A stretch of DNA of 64,000 nucleotides from Acytostelium subglobosum LB1 (GCF_000787575.1 NW_012236529.1:62001-126000), one strand, 5' to 3'. Counted from the first letter of the stretch, positions 39,184 to 51,729 are shown. The notes: a model not told the origin generated them from the sequence alone. Numbers and translations are program-made.

Positions 39184-42100
39184 TTAACCAGTTGCCTCTT
39201 CCGTCATAAAGATCTGTTTGAACTGTGACTCATTTCTTAGGTGCTTCTTGATGAAATGATAGGTGGTGATGATCAGTCTGGGGAAGCGCTGCTTGAAGTA
39301 CCCGAGGAAGCCTTCGGGCAGTGCACCAAGACAGTTCTGGACATCGGCGGGCAGGTCTCGGTAGTGATTGAACTTGTTTCGAATAACTCTCAAGAGGTCG
39401 CGCAGACTCTTGCCATTGTACTTTCGATAGCGACCAATATTGTCGATCAATATCTGATCCAGTCTGGACCACCATTCTGACTGGCCACTGCCAATCACCT
39501 CACCAGACAGCTTGTCCAGCTCGACGATCAGCGCTGAGTTTGGATCCTCAAACTCCAAATAGTCCGACGCCGCCACCAAGAATATCATCTGCTTGTGAGG
39601 ACTCCAAAAGAATGGATGTATCTTACATTCCTCGATCGATGGTCTATTGATTGATTAAAGGTTAGTGTCTGATCAAAGTGATACAGATGTTGATTAACAT
39701 ACCTTAATGCCTGATCATATACAATCATTGAGTGGACCAAATCATAAAGGTCTGGTAAGTGTGCAATGGGCTCGATGTCGAACTTGCCCTTGAGTACATT
39801 CTTCTCGCGAGTGTACTTGCCACCGAATGGATTCTGTCCAGTGACCAGATAGAATATGACACAGCCCATCGAGAAGATATCGACCTTCTTGGTGTTCTTG
39901 TTGGTGCCATTCAGGTACTCGGCGGGCTGCCAGCCAAAGCTGTCCGATGTGAATGTGAGCGAGTGCGACTCGCCGTCCAGCTTCTTGCCCAGACCCATAT
40001 CTGAGATCTTGATGCGGTTGTTGGGGTCGACCAGGATGTTCTGGGGCTTGACGTCGCGATGCACAATGTTTAGCGAGTGCAGATGAGACAGGCCGGCAAT
40101 CAGCTCGGAGATCATGCGCAGCATGACCGGTGTGATTGTTATGCTCTTGTAGTCGGTCAGCTGTTTGCTGCTGACCATTGCGTCCAGACTGTGCTTGCAG
40201 TAGGACAGTGCCAGGTAGATGAACTCGTTGTCCTCCTCCTTGGCGTGGTAGCGCACGACGTTCATGTGCTCGTCCGAGTGCAGTAGCAGGGCGACCTCTC
40301 GGTCAGCAAACTTGATGAATTGTTTGAGCATTCGCTTGACGGCCACCTTACGGCCCTCGAGGTATCCTTCAAACACGACCGTGCCACAACTGCCAGTGCC
40401 CAACACATTGGAGCTCATCTCTAGCTTGCCAACCCTTGTGTTTCCATTGTCCAAGAAGATTCTATTTGTCACACTTATGCTGACAACAGTCTCGCTGGTG
40501 TCACCAGTCGCAGCCATGGCCAAAGGTGATGTCGGCGATGCTGCCAGATGACCAGTTGTATCTGTCGATGTTGTTTTGGTTGTAGTTGTAGTTGTGGTCA
40601 TTGTGAGAGGTCCATCTTGCTCCTGAGCTGGCGCCTGTACTGCCTCTTGCATCTTCTCCTGTACCTTCTCTTGCACCTCCTGGAACTTCTGCTGCAGGGC
40701 ACCTTCAATGTGTTCTTGTTCTTGCTCTTGCTCTTGCTCCTCATCGTCAACCCTCTGCTCATTCTTATGACTCTGAGCCTGTTGTGGCTTCTTCTTCTTC
40801 TTGGGTGTCTTGTTCTTTGAAGCGTTGATATTTGATGATGACGACCTTGGCTTTGACTGCATGATCTTCTTGTACGTCGTGTACATCTTGAATAGAATAA
40901 AGACCACAGCAAACAACAACAATGATACCTTGACTTGATTGCTCTCGATCAACTCGGCCAATGATAATGCAGTGCCCGATCCACCATTGACTGGAGGTGT
41001 ACTCTTGTTTTGTTCCGAGCCATCAGTGATCATGTTGGCATTGTTGTTTTCAATGACCAATTGATTGTTGTTGCTATTGTCTTTGCCATTTCGCTTCTCA
41101 TTTGATGTAATATAGAGTTGACCATCGTACGTGTCAAAGATGAATGTTGGCTGCCAGCCTGACGGCACCAAGTCTGTCGATCGGTCTGGATGCGGCAACA
41201 TCTCAAACTGATTGCCAGTGAACTTGCGCGTAAAGTCCAATCGCTGGAGCACGCCCTCCGACACTGAATGTGCGTATATCGAGACGGGCGGCGACTTGAG
41301 TATCGTCTCCCAATAGTTGTTGGCCATCAACACCTCGTTCTTCTTGACAAAGATCTTGTAGCGATTGTTGAGTTGGAACACCTCGATGGATCCCTCGAAT
41401 TCAAAGTCATCGTTCAGCACGGACGATGGCGACGCGGGGAAGGGCGTGTACTCGCCCAGCGAGAGGTTCCAGCGCTCAGCGCCCGAGCTGGGATCGATTG
41501 CCACCACCTTGTAGTCGGAGCGCGTCAAGATCAGTGTGTTGGGCTGCGTGAAGTCGGTCATCATCGTGGGACAGCCTTCCTCCCACTGGCCATCCCTGGA
41601 CATTGTCTTGAGTATCTTGCCTGTGTCCGTGTCCAACACGATGACCGTTGTGAACTTGCTTCCAATGTACAATGTGTTTTGCTGGTCACTATCGCTGCTG
41701 CTGTCTGGCTTTGTTGTCTGTGTCTTTGTCATCAATGGCGATGATTGTATTATATCAAACAATGTATAAGGTATCTTTTGTATTGATCCGTCTACATATT
41801 GATAGAACTCGCCACTTCCATCAATGTTTGGTATCAGCAATGGTGCATCATATTCTTCTTCATCTTCTCCATCTAATCTGTTATTATTATTATTATTATT
41901 GTTCTGTTGTGTTTGTTGATGTTGGTTCTGTTGAGATGTTGTGTACAGTGGACGATCATTCTCAATCATCCAGTTGAGCATGCCATCCTTGAATCGAAAC
42001 GAGTAGATGTCACCATCCAAAGTGCTAACTATAAGGTTTCTGTTGCGGGACATTGTCAGTCATTGATCAATGAATGAATGAGATTGAATGAATATGAATG

Positions 42101-42349
42101 AATGACTTACAAATCATTGATATCATTATTTACATTGTTGTTGTTTCCCGTGTCTTTAGTTGACAAGAGATGACTATTTACAACTCTATTGTTTATGGTT
42201 TGTTGTTGTTGTTGTTGTTGTTGTTGTGCTTGTTCATTGTATGCATATATTCTCTGAGATGATACACAATGAGTCTGTTGCATTAACAACAGTAGCAATA
42301 TCAATAAAGATATCAGATGTTTGTTATTGCCCATCTTCATCATCGACAT
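39184..42349 (-). CDS. ireA: IRE1 ER-stress sensor, kinase and RNase
   Basis: Three exons (42349-42111, 42039-39703, 39643-39184) give 1011 residues. Exon 1 encodes a signal peptide (HLISLLILLLLLMQQ) and Gln/Asn tract. The luminal domain follows (LIVSTLDGDIYSF, LYIGSKFTTVIVLDTDTGK, WNLSLGEYTP). The membrane segment is near 448-465 (VSLLLFAVVFILFKMY). The kinase domain begins near 618 (VLGTGSCGTVV), with VAVKRML, HRDVKPQNILVD and SDMGLGKKL (Met in place of the DFG Phe). The KEN RNase domain at about 880-1005 has RKYNGKSLRDLLRVIRNKFNHYRDLP, keeping the catalytic Tyr, Arg, Asn and His. Unfolded ER protein would drive oligomerisation, autophosphorylation and RNA cleavage. The acceptor at CGCAACAG before 42039 is required for frame; the in-frame ATG just upstream of it is not the start. 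Confidence 0.95.
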
Positions 42350-42935
42350 GTTTCTTAATCGCTCTCGTTCAGATATGCATGTACCTCTCCACTTATCTCC
42401 TTAATATTTACAAATATATATTTATATATGATGTAATATTAGCAATAACATAATATCAAGTTGTTGTCGTTTGTCTTGTGATTGTGAGCGTTGGCCCAAA
42501 ACACGTGTCAAAGGAGGTGACTCAGCAAGGTTGTTTCACACAAACGTCGAAATTTCAAACTTTGAATGAGTCAGGATGTAAGGCATTGATTTGATGACTA
42601 GTTTGATGACTTTGAATCAAGTAATAATAATAAATCAGGTCAATGTTATGACATATCTTTGACCTGTACATATAAGGTTATAAATATATAAATAAGCAAA
42701 GATATAAATAAAGTTGAAATTAGTATAAACATCCATTCTAATCTGTTTCTATTCCAATAGTGTTCTGTATAAATGAACTTCAACACCAATCTTCCAAGAA
42801 TATCTTATTTATCATGTTTTGTGGGACCATCATGTCCAATCTAGGTTGCAAATAAGGGGTACTCACATACCCTTTGACTACATCATTCAGTCTTAAGCTT
42901 GTATATTAGAGAGATAGATAGATTTATGATATAAG
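42350..42935. promoter_or_regulatory. Bidirectional promoter, IRE1 / PARP
   Basis: 586 bp between divergent starts. It contains an E-box/G-box CACGTG at 42502-42507 and TGACTCA at 42518-42524, a perfect AP-1/Gcn4-type bZIP site, 10 bp apart. Such sites often bind stress bZIP factors; use here is not shown. Confidence 0.45.
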
Positions 42936-45934
42936 ATGAGTGCACCACCAAAGGAAACATTCGAAATAGAATATTCAAAGTCTGATAGAGCATCTTGTAA
43001 GACATGTTCAGGTGGCATTAACAAGTCGGCAATACGTGTTGGACATGGTACACCTGGAAGATTCCACGACGGATTTGAGGTGTCGTGGCATCATCTCAAG
43101 TGCTTTGGTTGGGCACTGAAGGATATCAACGTGCTCAAGGGTTGGTCCGCTCTGCGCTGGGAGGACCAGATGAGCCTGCTCAAGACCTACTTCCCCAAGG
43201 CAGACAAGCACGACACCAAGGAGCGCAAGAAGTATCTGGAGGACCTCTACGAGATCAAGGACGAGCTGCAAGACGTGCTCAACGGCCCACAGGCCAAGCT
43301 TGTCTATCAGGCCAACACGGTGGAGGGCACCGAGTGCAAGATCCCTCAGGACCGTCTCGTCCACATCCTTTCCGACATGTTGTTGTTGGGTCGCACCGGA
43401 CCCTGTCCCAGCTGCAAGTCGTTGGCCGTCTCCTACAACTCCATCCAGTACAAGTGCAATGGATACATCACTGGATTCACAAAGTGTGACTGGGTTGGTG
43501 CCGACATTGAACGCTTCCACATCAACATCCCCACCGGTCTCAAGAAGAACGTTCAAGACTACTTCAGTTCGTTCAAGTTCTCAAAGAACTACCCAAAGAA
43601 GAAGTATGACTGTATGTATCTCACTCTCTTTGTCAATCATACTCATTCATATTCATACTAATACTAACTAAAACATCAAAGATACCAAGGAGGATGATGA
43701 GGAAGAGGAGGAAGAGAATGAGGAGGAAGATGAGGCTGCAACAAATGAGGACGGTGCTGATCCAACACAATCAATTGATTCTGTTATTGATGAGGACCCA
43801 AATAGAGCCGAGGATGAAGTGCCCACCGGACTAGAGTGCTTTGGAATGGTTGTGGTTGTTGCAGGCAACGCCAAGAACATGGACGTGGCACCAACTGAAA
43901 TCAAGGACTTGGTCGAGAAGCATGGTGGCTCAATCGTAGAGCAGACGAACAAGGCCACCCTCATGATCTCCTGTGAGGATGAGGTCGGCAAGGAACGCCC
44001 CACCAAGAAGGTCCAGGATGCCATCAAGTCCATCCCAATCTTCCCCACTAGCTGGCTGGTTGAGCTCACCAGTCGCACTGGTAGCGGCATCAAGCTTCGC
44101 TCCAATGCCGTGTCAAAGACGATGGTGATCGCACCGTCAAAGCTTGCGGACGACTATGAGATGGCCGCCAAGTACTTCAAGCCCAAGACCACGACCACAT
44201 CGACACGATCCAACTCTTCAAGCCTCAAGAAGAGAAAGAACTCAGAGATGGTCAGAGCCCAGCCAAAGAAGGACCCAAAGCCCGGCTCAGACATCCTCAA
44301 GGTGGACGAGGACGTGCCCTACGGCTACAAGATCTACGTGGATCACACCGAGGAGTACGGCTACACGGCACACAATGTGATGCTCAACGCCACCGACACC
44401 ACCACCGGTGTCAACAAGTACTACAAGCTGCAGCTGTGCTACAATGGCAAGCAGTTCATCGTCTTTATGCGATGGGGACGTGTCGGATCGAGCATGGGCA
44501 CCAAGCAGGAGAACAAGAGCAGCTTCTCTGCCGCACTCAACATGTTTGCCGACAAGTTCAAGGACTGCACCGGTGTCGACTGGGACAACCGTCTCTACTT
44601 CAAGAAGCTCGGTGGCCGCTACTACATGTCTGCACTTGACGATGGCTGGGAGGACGATGAGACCGTCGAGTTGGTCAACAGCACCTTCAAGAAGAACCGC
44701 TCGGAGGAGAGTCAGGCCGAGCTTGAGAGACCACTGACCGTGTCTGAGTTCCCTCAGCGTACTGCCGATCTGGTGACACTGATGTTCGATCCCGAGATGA
44801 TGAAGAAGCAGCTCGAGTCGATGAACATCGATGTCGAGAAGATGCCACTGGGCAAGATCAAGAAGAGTCAGATCATGGAGGGATACAAGGTGTTGAACGA
44901 GGTCCAGGACCTCTTGTCCAATCCCAAGACCGCGCCCATCATGTACCAAGACTGCTCCAACAGGTTCTACACTCTCATCCCACACAACTTTGGCAAGTCC
45001 CATCCACCTCTCATCAACACTGTCGATGCCCTCACCAACAAGATCAACATGCTCAAGTCACTCCTTGATATCGAGATTGCTACTCAACTCGCAAAGTAAG
45101 TGTGTTTAATGATCCAATCTTGGGCGAGCTCATCACTAATCACTCAATCACTCAATCAATCATCCAACAACAGACAAACAGAGAATGCCAAAGGAAACAT
45201 CATTGAGAACAAGTACAAGACACTCAAGACCAAGTTCATACCAATGGACAAGGCATCAGAGATGTACAAGATGTTGGTGAACTATGCCCACAACTCACAT
45301 GACTCTTCACAGTTCCACTTCAAGCTTGATGTTTTGGACATCTTCACCGTGGACCGAGAGGGAGAGCGCGACAGATTCGAGAATGCAGGTTGGAGGAGCA
45401 ATGAGAACAAGCTGCTGTTGTGGCACGGATCCCGTTTGACCAACTGGGTCGGTATCATCTCGCAGGGTCTGAGGATCGCACCACCAGAGGCCCCAAAGAC
45501 CGGTTACAGATTCGGAAAGGGCATCTACTTTGCCGACTGTGTCAGCAAGTCCGCTTCGTACTGTTTCACATCTCGCGACAGTCCAACCGCATTGATGATC
45601 CTCTGTGAGGTTGCCCTGGGCAAGATGAACGAGCTCAAGCATGACACCTACATGGAGAAGGCTCCCACCGGCACACACAGCACCAAGGCACTTGGAATGT
45701 CTGCACCAGACCAGAAGGGTAATACCAAAGTGTATGTATATCATTATTCATTCGTTCATTGATTGATACTAACTCAATCATTCCAATCTCTTTAGTGAGG
45801 ATGACATCACCATTCCAATTGGAAAGATCACGAGGACAGGTATGAGCACATCGTGCACTCATAATGAGTTCATTGTGTATGATATCTCTCAGGTGAAGAT
45901 CAAGTACATCCTAAAGGTCAATGTTACAAATTAA
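42936..45934 (+). CDS. PARP1-like poly(ADP-ribose) polymerase
   Basis: Four exons (42936-43611, 43682-45095, 45174-45731, 45796-45934) give 928 residues. Order of domains: one PARP-type zinc finger (about 10-85; CKTCSGG with WHHLKCFGW), PADR1/third zinc site (about 90-220; CPSCKS with KCDW), an acidic linker, BRCT (271-355), WGR (about 435-540; MRWGRVG), helical regulatory domain (about 580-700) and ADP-ribosyltransferase domain (from about 705). The catalytic H-Y-E triad is visible in LLWHGSR, GKGIYFADCVSKSASYC and HNEFIVYD. It uses NAD+ to modify chromatin proteins at DNA breaks. A second PARP-type finger, present in animal PARP1, is absent. Dictyostelids are known to have several PARP genes; which orthologue this is cannot be fixed here. 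High GC at third codon positions. Confidence 0.95.
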
Positions 45935-46058
45935 TGATGGACAAGATGATGAAGATCATGATGTTGGAATTGAGTTTGATAAGTACCAAACAAATAATAA
46001 TAAATATAAAATGATCATAATAATAATAATGATTTATTTCAAATGATTGGGAATTATA

Positions 46059-47337
46059 CTAACATAGGATAACAATGATAATAGATAGGATGAGTGGGAT
46101 GAGTGGAAGGAGTATGGATGGAACACCTTGTTTGTTTCTATTATTGCTGTGGATGTGACATCCATGATTGTCAATGGTTGGCCTCTTGATCAGGTCAGGG
46201 TTGATGTTGTGGATGTTCAATGTTGGAGTCAATGTTTCATTGTTATACGTGTATACATCACATTGTATATCAACACTTTGACTCAAGAATGTAGAGTTGA
46301 CAATGTTACAATCAGTGCCAGCCAGTACTAATTGACTCCACTTTCCTCCAACTTTGTTATATGAATGTCGTGTTGTCAATTGTACATTGGCCTCCAAATG
46401 AAGCAATGATCGGGGACGTTCTTGAAGTGATGTTGGAGAACACACAGTTGGAGAGATAAAGCTTGTCAAAGAGGAGATAGAACGCTTCATCTGGCATCAT
46501 CAACTGTGAAAGGTATGAGTTGGTGATATTGATTGTGTGCTCCCAGCCGCCACCGTTGTCATATATGGGACCTCCTCCAGAGACGTGAATATTATCCATT
46601 ATGATATTGCCACTATAAACAGAGACCAACGACCATCCACTGTCATGATTGTTGTAGCCAAAGAATGAATCTCTCATCTCTATCTCCAGGATGATATCAT
46701 CCGATGACCGCAGGATACCCATTGAGAATGTATTGAATGTTGATGATTGAATGCTTATGTAGACCGGACTGTACACCGAATTATTTCCATCATATTGAAA
46801 GATTGAGAATGCTGCTCCTGCGATTTGATATTGAGACTGGCATGTGGTGTTGACGATCGAGACACTGATCGCAGAGGTAAAGCTATAGACCTCAAACAAT
46901 GTATTCAATTTAATAAAGTTCAAATTATAAATGTTGAAGGTGAGAGGATGGTAACATGTCTCGCCTAGTCCAGTGGTGAATGTAGTGTCCGAGGCAATGG
47001 TGACATTTCCAAATGTGTTTGGCGTCTGGTGTGAGGTTGAGGCCACAGACATTCAGAATGAGTGTCTGTTCGTAGACCTCATCGCTCGGAGCAAAATAAA
47101 TGGTGAGCATCGTGTTTGATACATTATTCATTGAATATGTTGTTTTAAATGATTGAAGTGCATCTGATAGAGATGGACATGCATCAGACACTACCATCCA
47201 CATTGAGTAGAAGAAGTGTTTGTAGATACTTGGTCAACATAAAGTATTACATTATTAAGATGAAGATGTCTCTGTGATAGTGTTGACGATGCGGTGATAC
47301 TTAATAGTGATAATATAAGTATATTTAATATATACAT
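46059..47337 (-). pseudogene. Beta-helix surface protein, frame disrupted
   Basis: Starting at the ATG at 47337 there is a signal peptide (MYILNILILSLLSITASS), followed by ILYVDQVSTNTSSTQCGW. The continuation DACPSLSDALQSF is in another frame by one base. A further shift lies near LILN/NTFGNVTIAS; it can be closed by removing 25 bases (GTCTGT...ACCAG), but that is shorter than any other intron here. A third one-base shift lies after CTIDNTTFI. The end encodes a C-terminal hydrophobic anchor (ILLPLIPLILSIIIVILC). The body is Asn/Thr/Ser-rich with strand-turn periodicity like right-handed beta-helix (pectin-lyase-fold) proteins of dictyostelids. Either a pseudogene with three frame breaks or a gene with very short introns or assembly errors. 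It resembles the locus at 77-759. Confidence 0.55.
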
Positions 47338-47865
47338 ATTGTGTAATATTACAACAAACAATATTTGGTTGATGTTCAAATGGAGGGGAATATGATTGAT
47401 TTGCACTGTTGACTTTTGATTGATGCATTATCAAACTGATTGGCTGGAACATTCCGGTTGGGATATTTTGTAATTTGAGGTCCACAACCAGGCTAGCTCA
47501 AATGGACTCCAACTATTATCATTCATATGTCTGGTATAAAATTTGTTGTAGACCTCAGATCAAGTATTTCTCAGTTGACTGAAACAATGCTCACTCAAAA
47601 TGTCCAGGTTTCCACTTATTCATTAAACATTATTCTCTCTTTCTAACTAACAATCGGAATTGGGTAAACTAACACATTCATTCTTTGAACTTTGAGACTG
47701 AATTTTCCAAGGACTTTAGAGTTTTGCAAACAAGATGAATCGCCTTAATATTCGACAAGCGCTGAATGAATCAAACATCATCAGTAACAAAGTAGTCAGA
47801 TATTTACTATAGTTATAACAGGTCCATTATATATATATATTTATATATTTATATCAACAAACACA
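47338..47865. other. Intergenic, divergent starts
   Basis: 528 bp, AT-rich, between the beta-helix locus and the coiled-coil gene; TATATATATATATTTATATATTTATA just before 47866 is a likely core-promoter region. No gene seen. Confidence 0.4.
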
Positions 47866-50800
47866 ATGAGTAAACATGCCAAGATAGTACAAGGTGAAGA
47901 TAGTGAGGAGGAGGATGATGAGGAGGAGTATGAGGAGGAGGAACAAGTCTACGTCCAACCATCATCGTCAACAACAACCAATCAAATTACTGTGTCCGAT
48001 GAACAGGAATACGAAGAAGAAGAAGTGGTGGAATATATTGAAGAGGAGGAGGAAGTCTATGATGATGCAGAGTTGGCACTTGGAGCTGATCTGCTAAACT
48101 TTAACCTTGGCATATCAGCTGGTCACCCAAACAACAATGACGTGGTCGACAGATTCATACCATTCTCTCCTGATGTGGATGGCGAGGACACCACTATCCT
48201 CGTATCAAGCAAGCAGTTGTTACAACCACATCATCAATCAAGAGTTGTCTCTGGTGAGGATGATGACGAGGAAGATGACGACGACGAGGAGGAATACATT
48301 CCACAAGACACAATTGTCAATGCTATCGACATCAATGTCGAGCCTGCTGATGTCTCGGCTCTGTTGGCCCAACAGAAAAAGGCAGATGAAGAGGCTCAGG
48401 AACAACTCAGGCTCGATCAGGAAAAGATGGAACAACAGAGAATTGAGCAACAAAGGTTGGAGATGGAGAGGCTTGAGATCGAGGCCGCCGCCGAACAAGC
48501 CAGGTTGGATAAGGAGAGACTTGAGCAAGAGGCTGAACAAGCAAGGATTGAGCAACAGAGACTTGAGCGAGAGGCGGAGCAAGCCCGTATCGAGCAAGCC
48601 AGGCTGGAGAAGGAAAGATTGGAGAAAGAGGCCGAACAAGCCCGTCTCGAACAAGCCCGGTTGGAAAAGGAGAGACTGGATCAAGAGGCCGCCGAACAAG
48701 CCAGACTGGAGAAGGAGAGACTTGAGCGAGAGGCTGAGCAAGCCCGTATCGAGCAAGCAAGGCTGGAGAAGGAAAGATTGGAGAAAGAGGCTGAGCAAGC
48801 CCGTATCGAACAGGCCAGGATCGAAAGGGAGAGACAGGAGAAGGAAGCAGCAGAACAAGCAAGGATCGAGAAGGAGAGACAAGAGGCAGAGCAGGCCCTT
48901 GCCGAACAGGTCAGATTGGAGAATGAGAGACTGGAGCGAGAGGCCGAGCAGGCACGGGTCGAACAAGCCCGCCTGGAGAGACTTGAGCGTGAGGCTGAGC
49001 AAGCAAGGATCGAGCAACAGAGACTTGAGCAGGAGCAGTTGGAGAAAGAGAGATTGGAAAGAGAGGCCGAACAAGCAAGGATAGAGCAACAGCGAGTAGA
49101 ACAAGAGAGACTTGAGAATGTGGCTGCCGAGCAAGCCAGGCTGGAGAAGGAGAGACTTGAGCGTGAGGCTGAGCAAGCCCGTATCGAGCAAGCCCGGTTA
49201 GACAAGGAGAGACAGGAGAAGGAAGCCGCCGAACAAGCCAGGTTGGAGAGTGAGAGACTTGAGCGAGAGGCTGAGCTAGCCCGTATCGAGCAAGCCAGGT
49301 TGGACAAGGAAAGACTGGAGCATGAAGCCGAGCAAGCACGTGTTGAACAAGCCAGGTTGGAGAGTGAGAGACTTGAGCAAGAGGCCGAGCAGGCCCGTGT
49401 CGAGCAAGCCAGACTGGAGAAGGAGAGACTTGAGAGGGAAGCCGAACAAGCCCGTCTCGAGCAAGCCCGGTTGGAAAAGGAAAGACTGGATCAAGAGGCC
49501 GCCGAACAAGCAAGGATAGAACAGCAGCGTATCGAACAAGAGAGACAAGAAAAAGAGGCTGAGCAAGCCAGGATAGAGCAACAACGAATTGAACAAGAGA
49601 GACTTGACAAAGAGGCCGCAGAACAAGCCAGGATAGTGAAGGAGAGACAGGAGGCAGAGAATGAAAGGTTGGAGAAGGAGAGACTTGAGAAGGAAGCAGA
49701 GCAAGCGCGCGTCGAACAGGAAAGAATTGAACAACAGAGGCTGGAGAAAGAGGCTGAACTGGCCCGTATCGAGCAAGCCAGGCTGGAGAGTGAGAGACTA
49801 GAGCGAGAGGCTGAGCAAGCACGTATCGAGCAAGACAGGTTGGAAAAAGAGAGACTTGAGCGAGAAGCCGAGCAAGCACGCGTCGAGCAAGCCCGTCTTG
49901 AACAAGCCAGGCTGGAGAAGGAGAGACTAGAGAAGGAAGCTGAGCAAGCCCGTCTTGAACAAGCCAGGTTGGACGAGGAGAAGCTTCAGAAGGAAGCTGA
50001 GCAAGCACGTGTCGAACAAGCCAGATTGGACAAGGAGAGACTTGAGAAGGAGGCCGCCGAACAGCATAGAATCGAACAAGAGAAGCTGGATCAAGAACGA
50101 CTCGAACTGGCAAGGATTGAACAACAGAGGCTGGAGAAGGAGGCTGAACTAGCCCGTCTCGAGCAAGCCAGGCTCGACAAGGAGCGAGAGGCTGAGCAAG
50201 CACGTGTCGAACAAGCCCGATTGGACAAGGAGAGACTTGAGCGAGAGGCCGAGCAAGCCAGACTGGAGAAGGAGAGACTTGAGAAGGAAGCCGAGCAAGC
50301 TCGCCTCGAACAAGCAAGGTTGGAGAAAAAGAGACAGGAGGAAGAGCAAGCAATAGCCGAGCAAGCCAGAATCGAGAAAGAAAGACTTGAGGAGGCAGCC
50401 GAGAAAGCCCGTGTCGAGCAGGCCCGTCTTGAACAAGCACGGCTGGAGAAGGAGAGACTTGAGAAGGAAGCTGAGCAAGCCCGCCTCGAACAAGTCCGCC
50501 TCGAACAAGCCCGTCTGGAGAAGGAGAGACTCGAGAGAGAAGCCGAGCAAGCCCGTCTTGAACAAGCAAGGTTGGACAAGGAGAGACTCGAGAAGGAAGC
50601 CGAGCAAGCCCGCCTGGAGAAGGAGAGACTTGAGAAAGAAGCCGAGCAAGCCCGCCTCGAACAAGCCCGTCTTGAACAAGTCAGGTTGGACAAGGAGAGG
50701 CTAGAGAAGGAAGCTGGGCAAGCCCGTATCGAACAAGTCCACCTGGAACAAGCCAGAATTGAACAAGAGAAGTTGGATCTGCAGCGTATCGAGCATGAGA

Positions 50801-51729
50801 AGCAACTGGCACCAGAGACCGAGTCTGAGGAGGCGTCCAATAGTAAGAGTGTAAACGATTTGAGCTTGCCACAAACTGTGGCGGCAGCACCAGCAGCACC
50901 AGTTCCAAAGACCAAGATCATATCTGGAGAGGACGATGAAGATGATGAAGATGACGATGACGACCAGAGTGAGAGCATCGGACCGACCACATCCGACACT
51001 TCTATCGCCGCCTCCAAGTCCACATCAGTGGTCCCCAATGTTACAACACCAACAACCACAACCTCATCATCCGCCACTCAATCAACCACCTCTACATCAT
51101 CCACATCCAATCCATTGCTTTCGTTTGTCAACTTTGTATCCTCAAAGAGACCTCCAATCAACAGTACCAGCACACCTGCATCAACAACAACAACATCTGC
51201 GGCAGCCACTCCAGCCAACACATCAGTTCCACCACTCAAGATGCCACTTCAACCAGCGAGGAAGAAGTCGTTTGGAAAGGACCTCCCATTGCCAATCCCT
51301 AACTTCCTCAAGGGTAGTGATGACAAGCAAGCCAAGTCATCGTCACCAACCAGCTCCTCGCACACCTCCACGCCACGCGGTGAGGAAAAGGAGTTCCAAG
51401 ACCCCCAGGCCGTAGCCCAGTACTGCGACCTGCTTGACCCATCGTAAGTTACAGTTGGCTACTGAGTGAGAGAGCGATGTCCACTAACATAAAGCAATCA
51501 CAACAGAATAAGAGAGACACAGTTGTACTCAAGGAATAACGAATTGCATACGGATGTACAGAGGAGGTGGCAGGAGCTGTTCAAGGGACTGAGCAAAGAA
51601 CTCAACTCACTCGAATCATCACTTCGTACGACCAAGAACACTCTGCAAGAGACATCCAAGGTTGCCAAGAACAACAATATCGACTTGGACAATCTAGTGA
51701 ACAACTTTTGCATGTCTCCATTCTTCTAG
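47866..51729 (+). CDS. Giant charged coiled-coil / single-alpha-helix protein
   Basis: Two exons (47866-51443, 51507-51729) give 1266 residues. About residues 165-985 are one uninterrupted Glu/Arg/Lys/Ala/Gln/Leu helix built from units such as LEKERLEKEAEQAR and IEQARLE, with no Pro or Gly until near the end; it could be a long coiled coil or a stable single alpha-helix. It is flanked by acidic segments. The motif [KR]-[IV]-[VI]-x-G-E-D followed by acids occurs three times (about residues 6, 126 and 1017). Between the helix and the tail is a Ser/Thr/Pro region with KSFGKDLPLPIPNFLKG. The C-terminal 75 residues are a normal amphipathic helical region (VQRRWQELFKGLSKELNSL). Function unknown; a scaffold, spacer or tether is the best guess. 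Confidence 0.85.
48400..50790 (+). repeat. Degenerate tandem repeats encoding the charged helix
   Basis: About 2.4 kb of imperfect units of roughly 33-63 bp around GAGAAGGAGAGACTTGAG and GAGCAAGCCCGT. Periodic codon use leaves long open frames on the opposite strand (up to about 550 codons), which are a by-product and not genes. Such DNA is prone to unequal crossing-over, so length should vary between strains. Confidence 0.85.

Noticed and set aside
39585-42053. IRE1 reading frame starting at the internal MSRNRN ATG
   Set aside because: It would lack the signal peptide; a spliced upstream exon at 42349-42111 supplies it in frame.
43008-45744. Minus-strand open frames opposite PARP, and similar ones opposite PrpD (54063-55199)
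   Set aside because: They result from C/G-ending codons on the plus strand and show no domain; the plus-strand genes are well-known enzymes.
48238-51077. Very long open frames on the minus strand opposite the coiled-coil gene
   Set aside because: They follow from the periodic codons of the repeat; their translation is Leu/Ser/Pro-rich low complexity, and the plus-strand frame is continuous and spliced to a normal C terminus.
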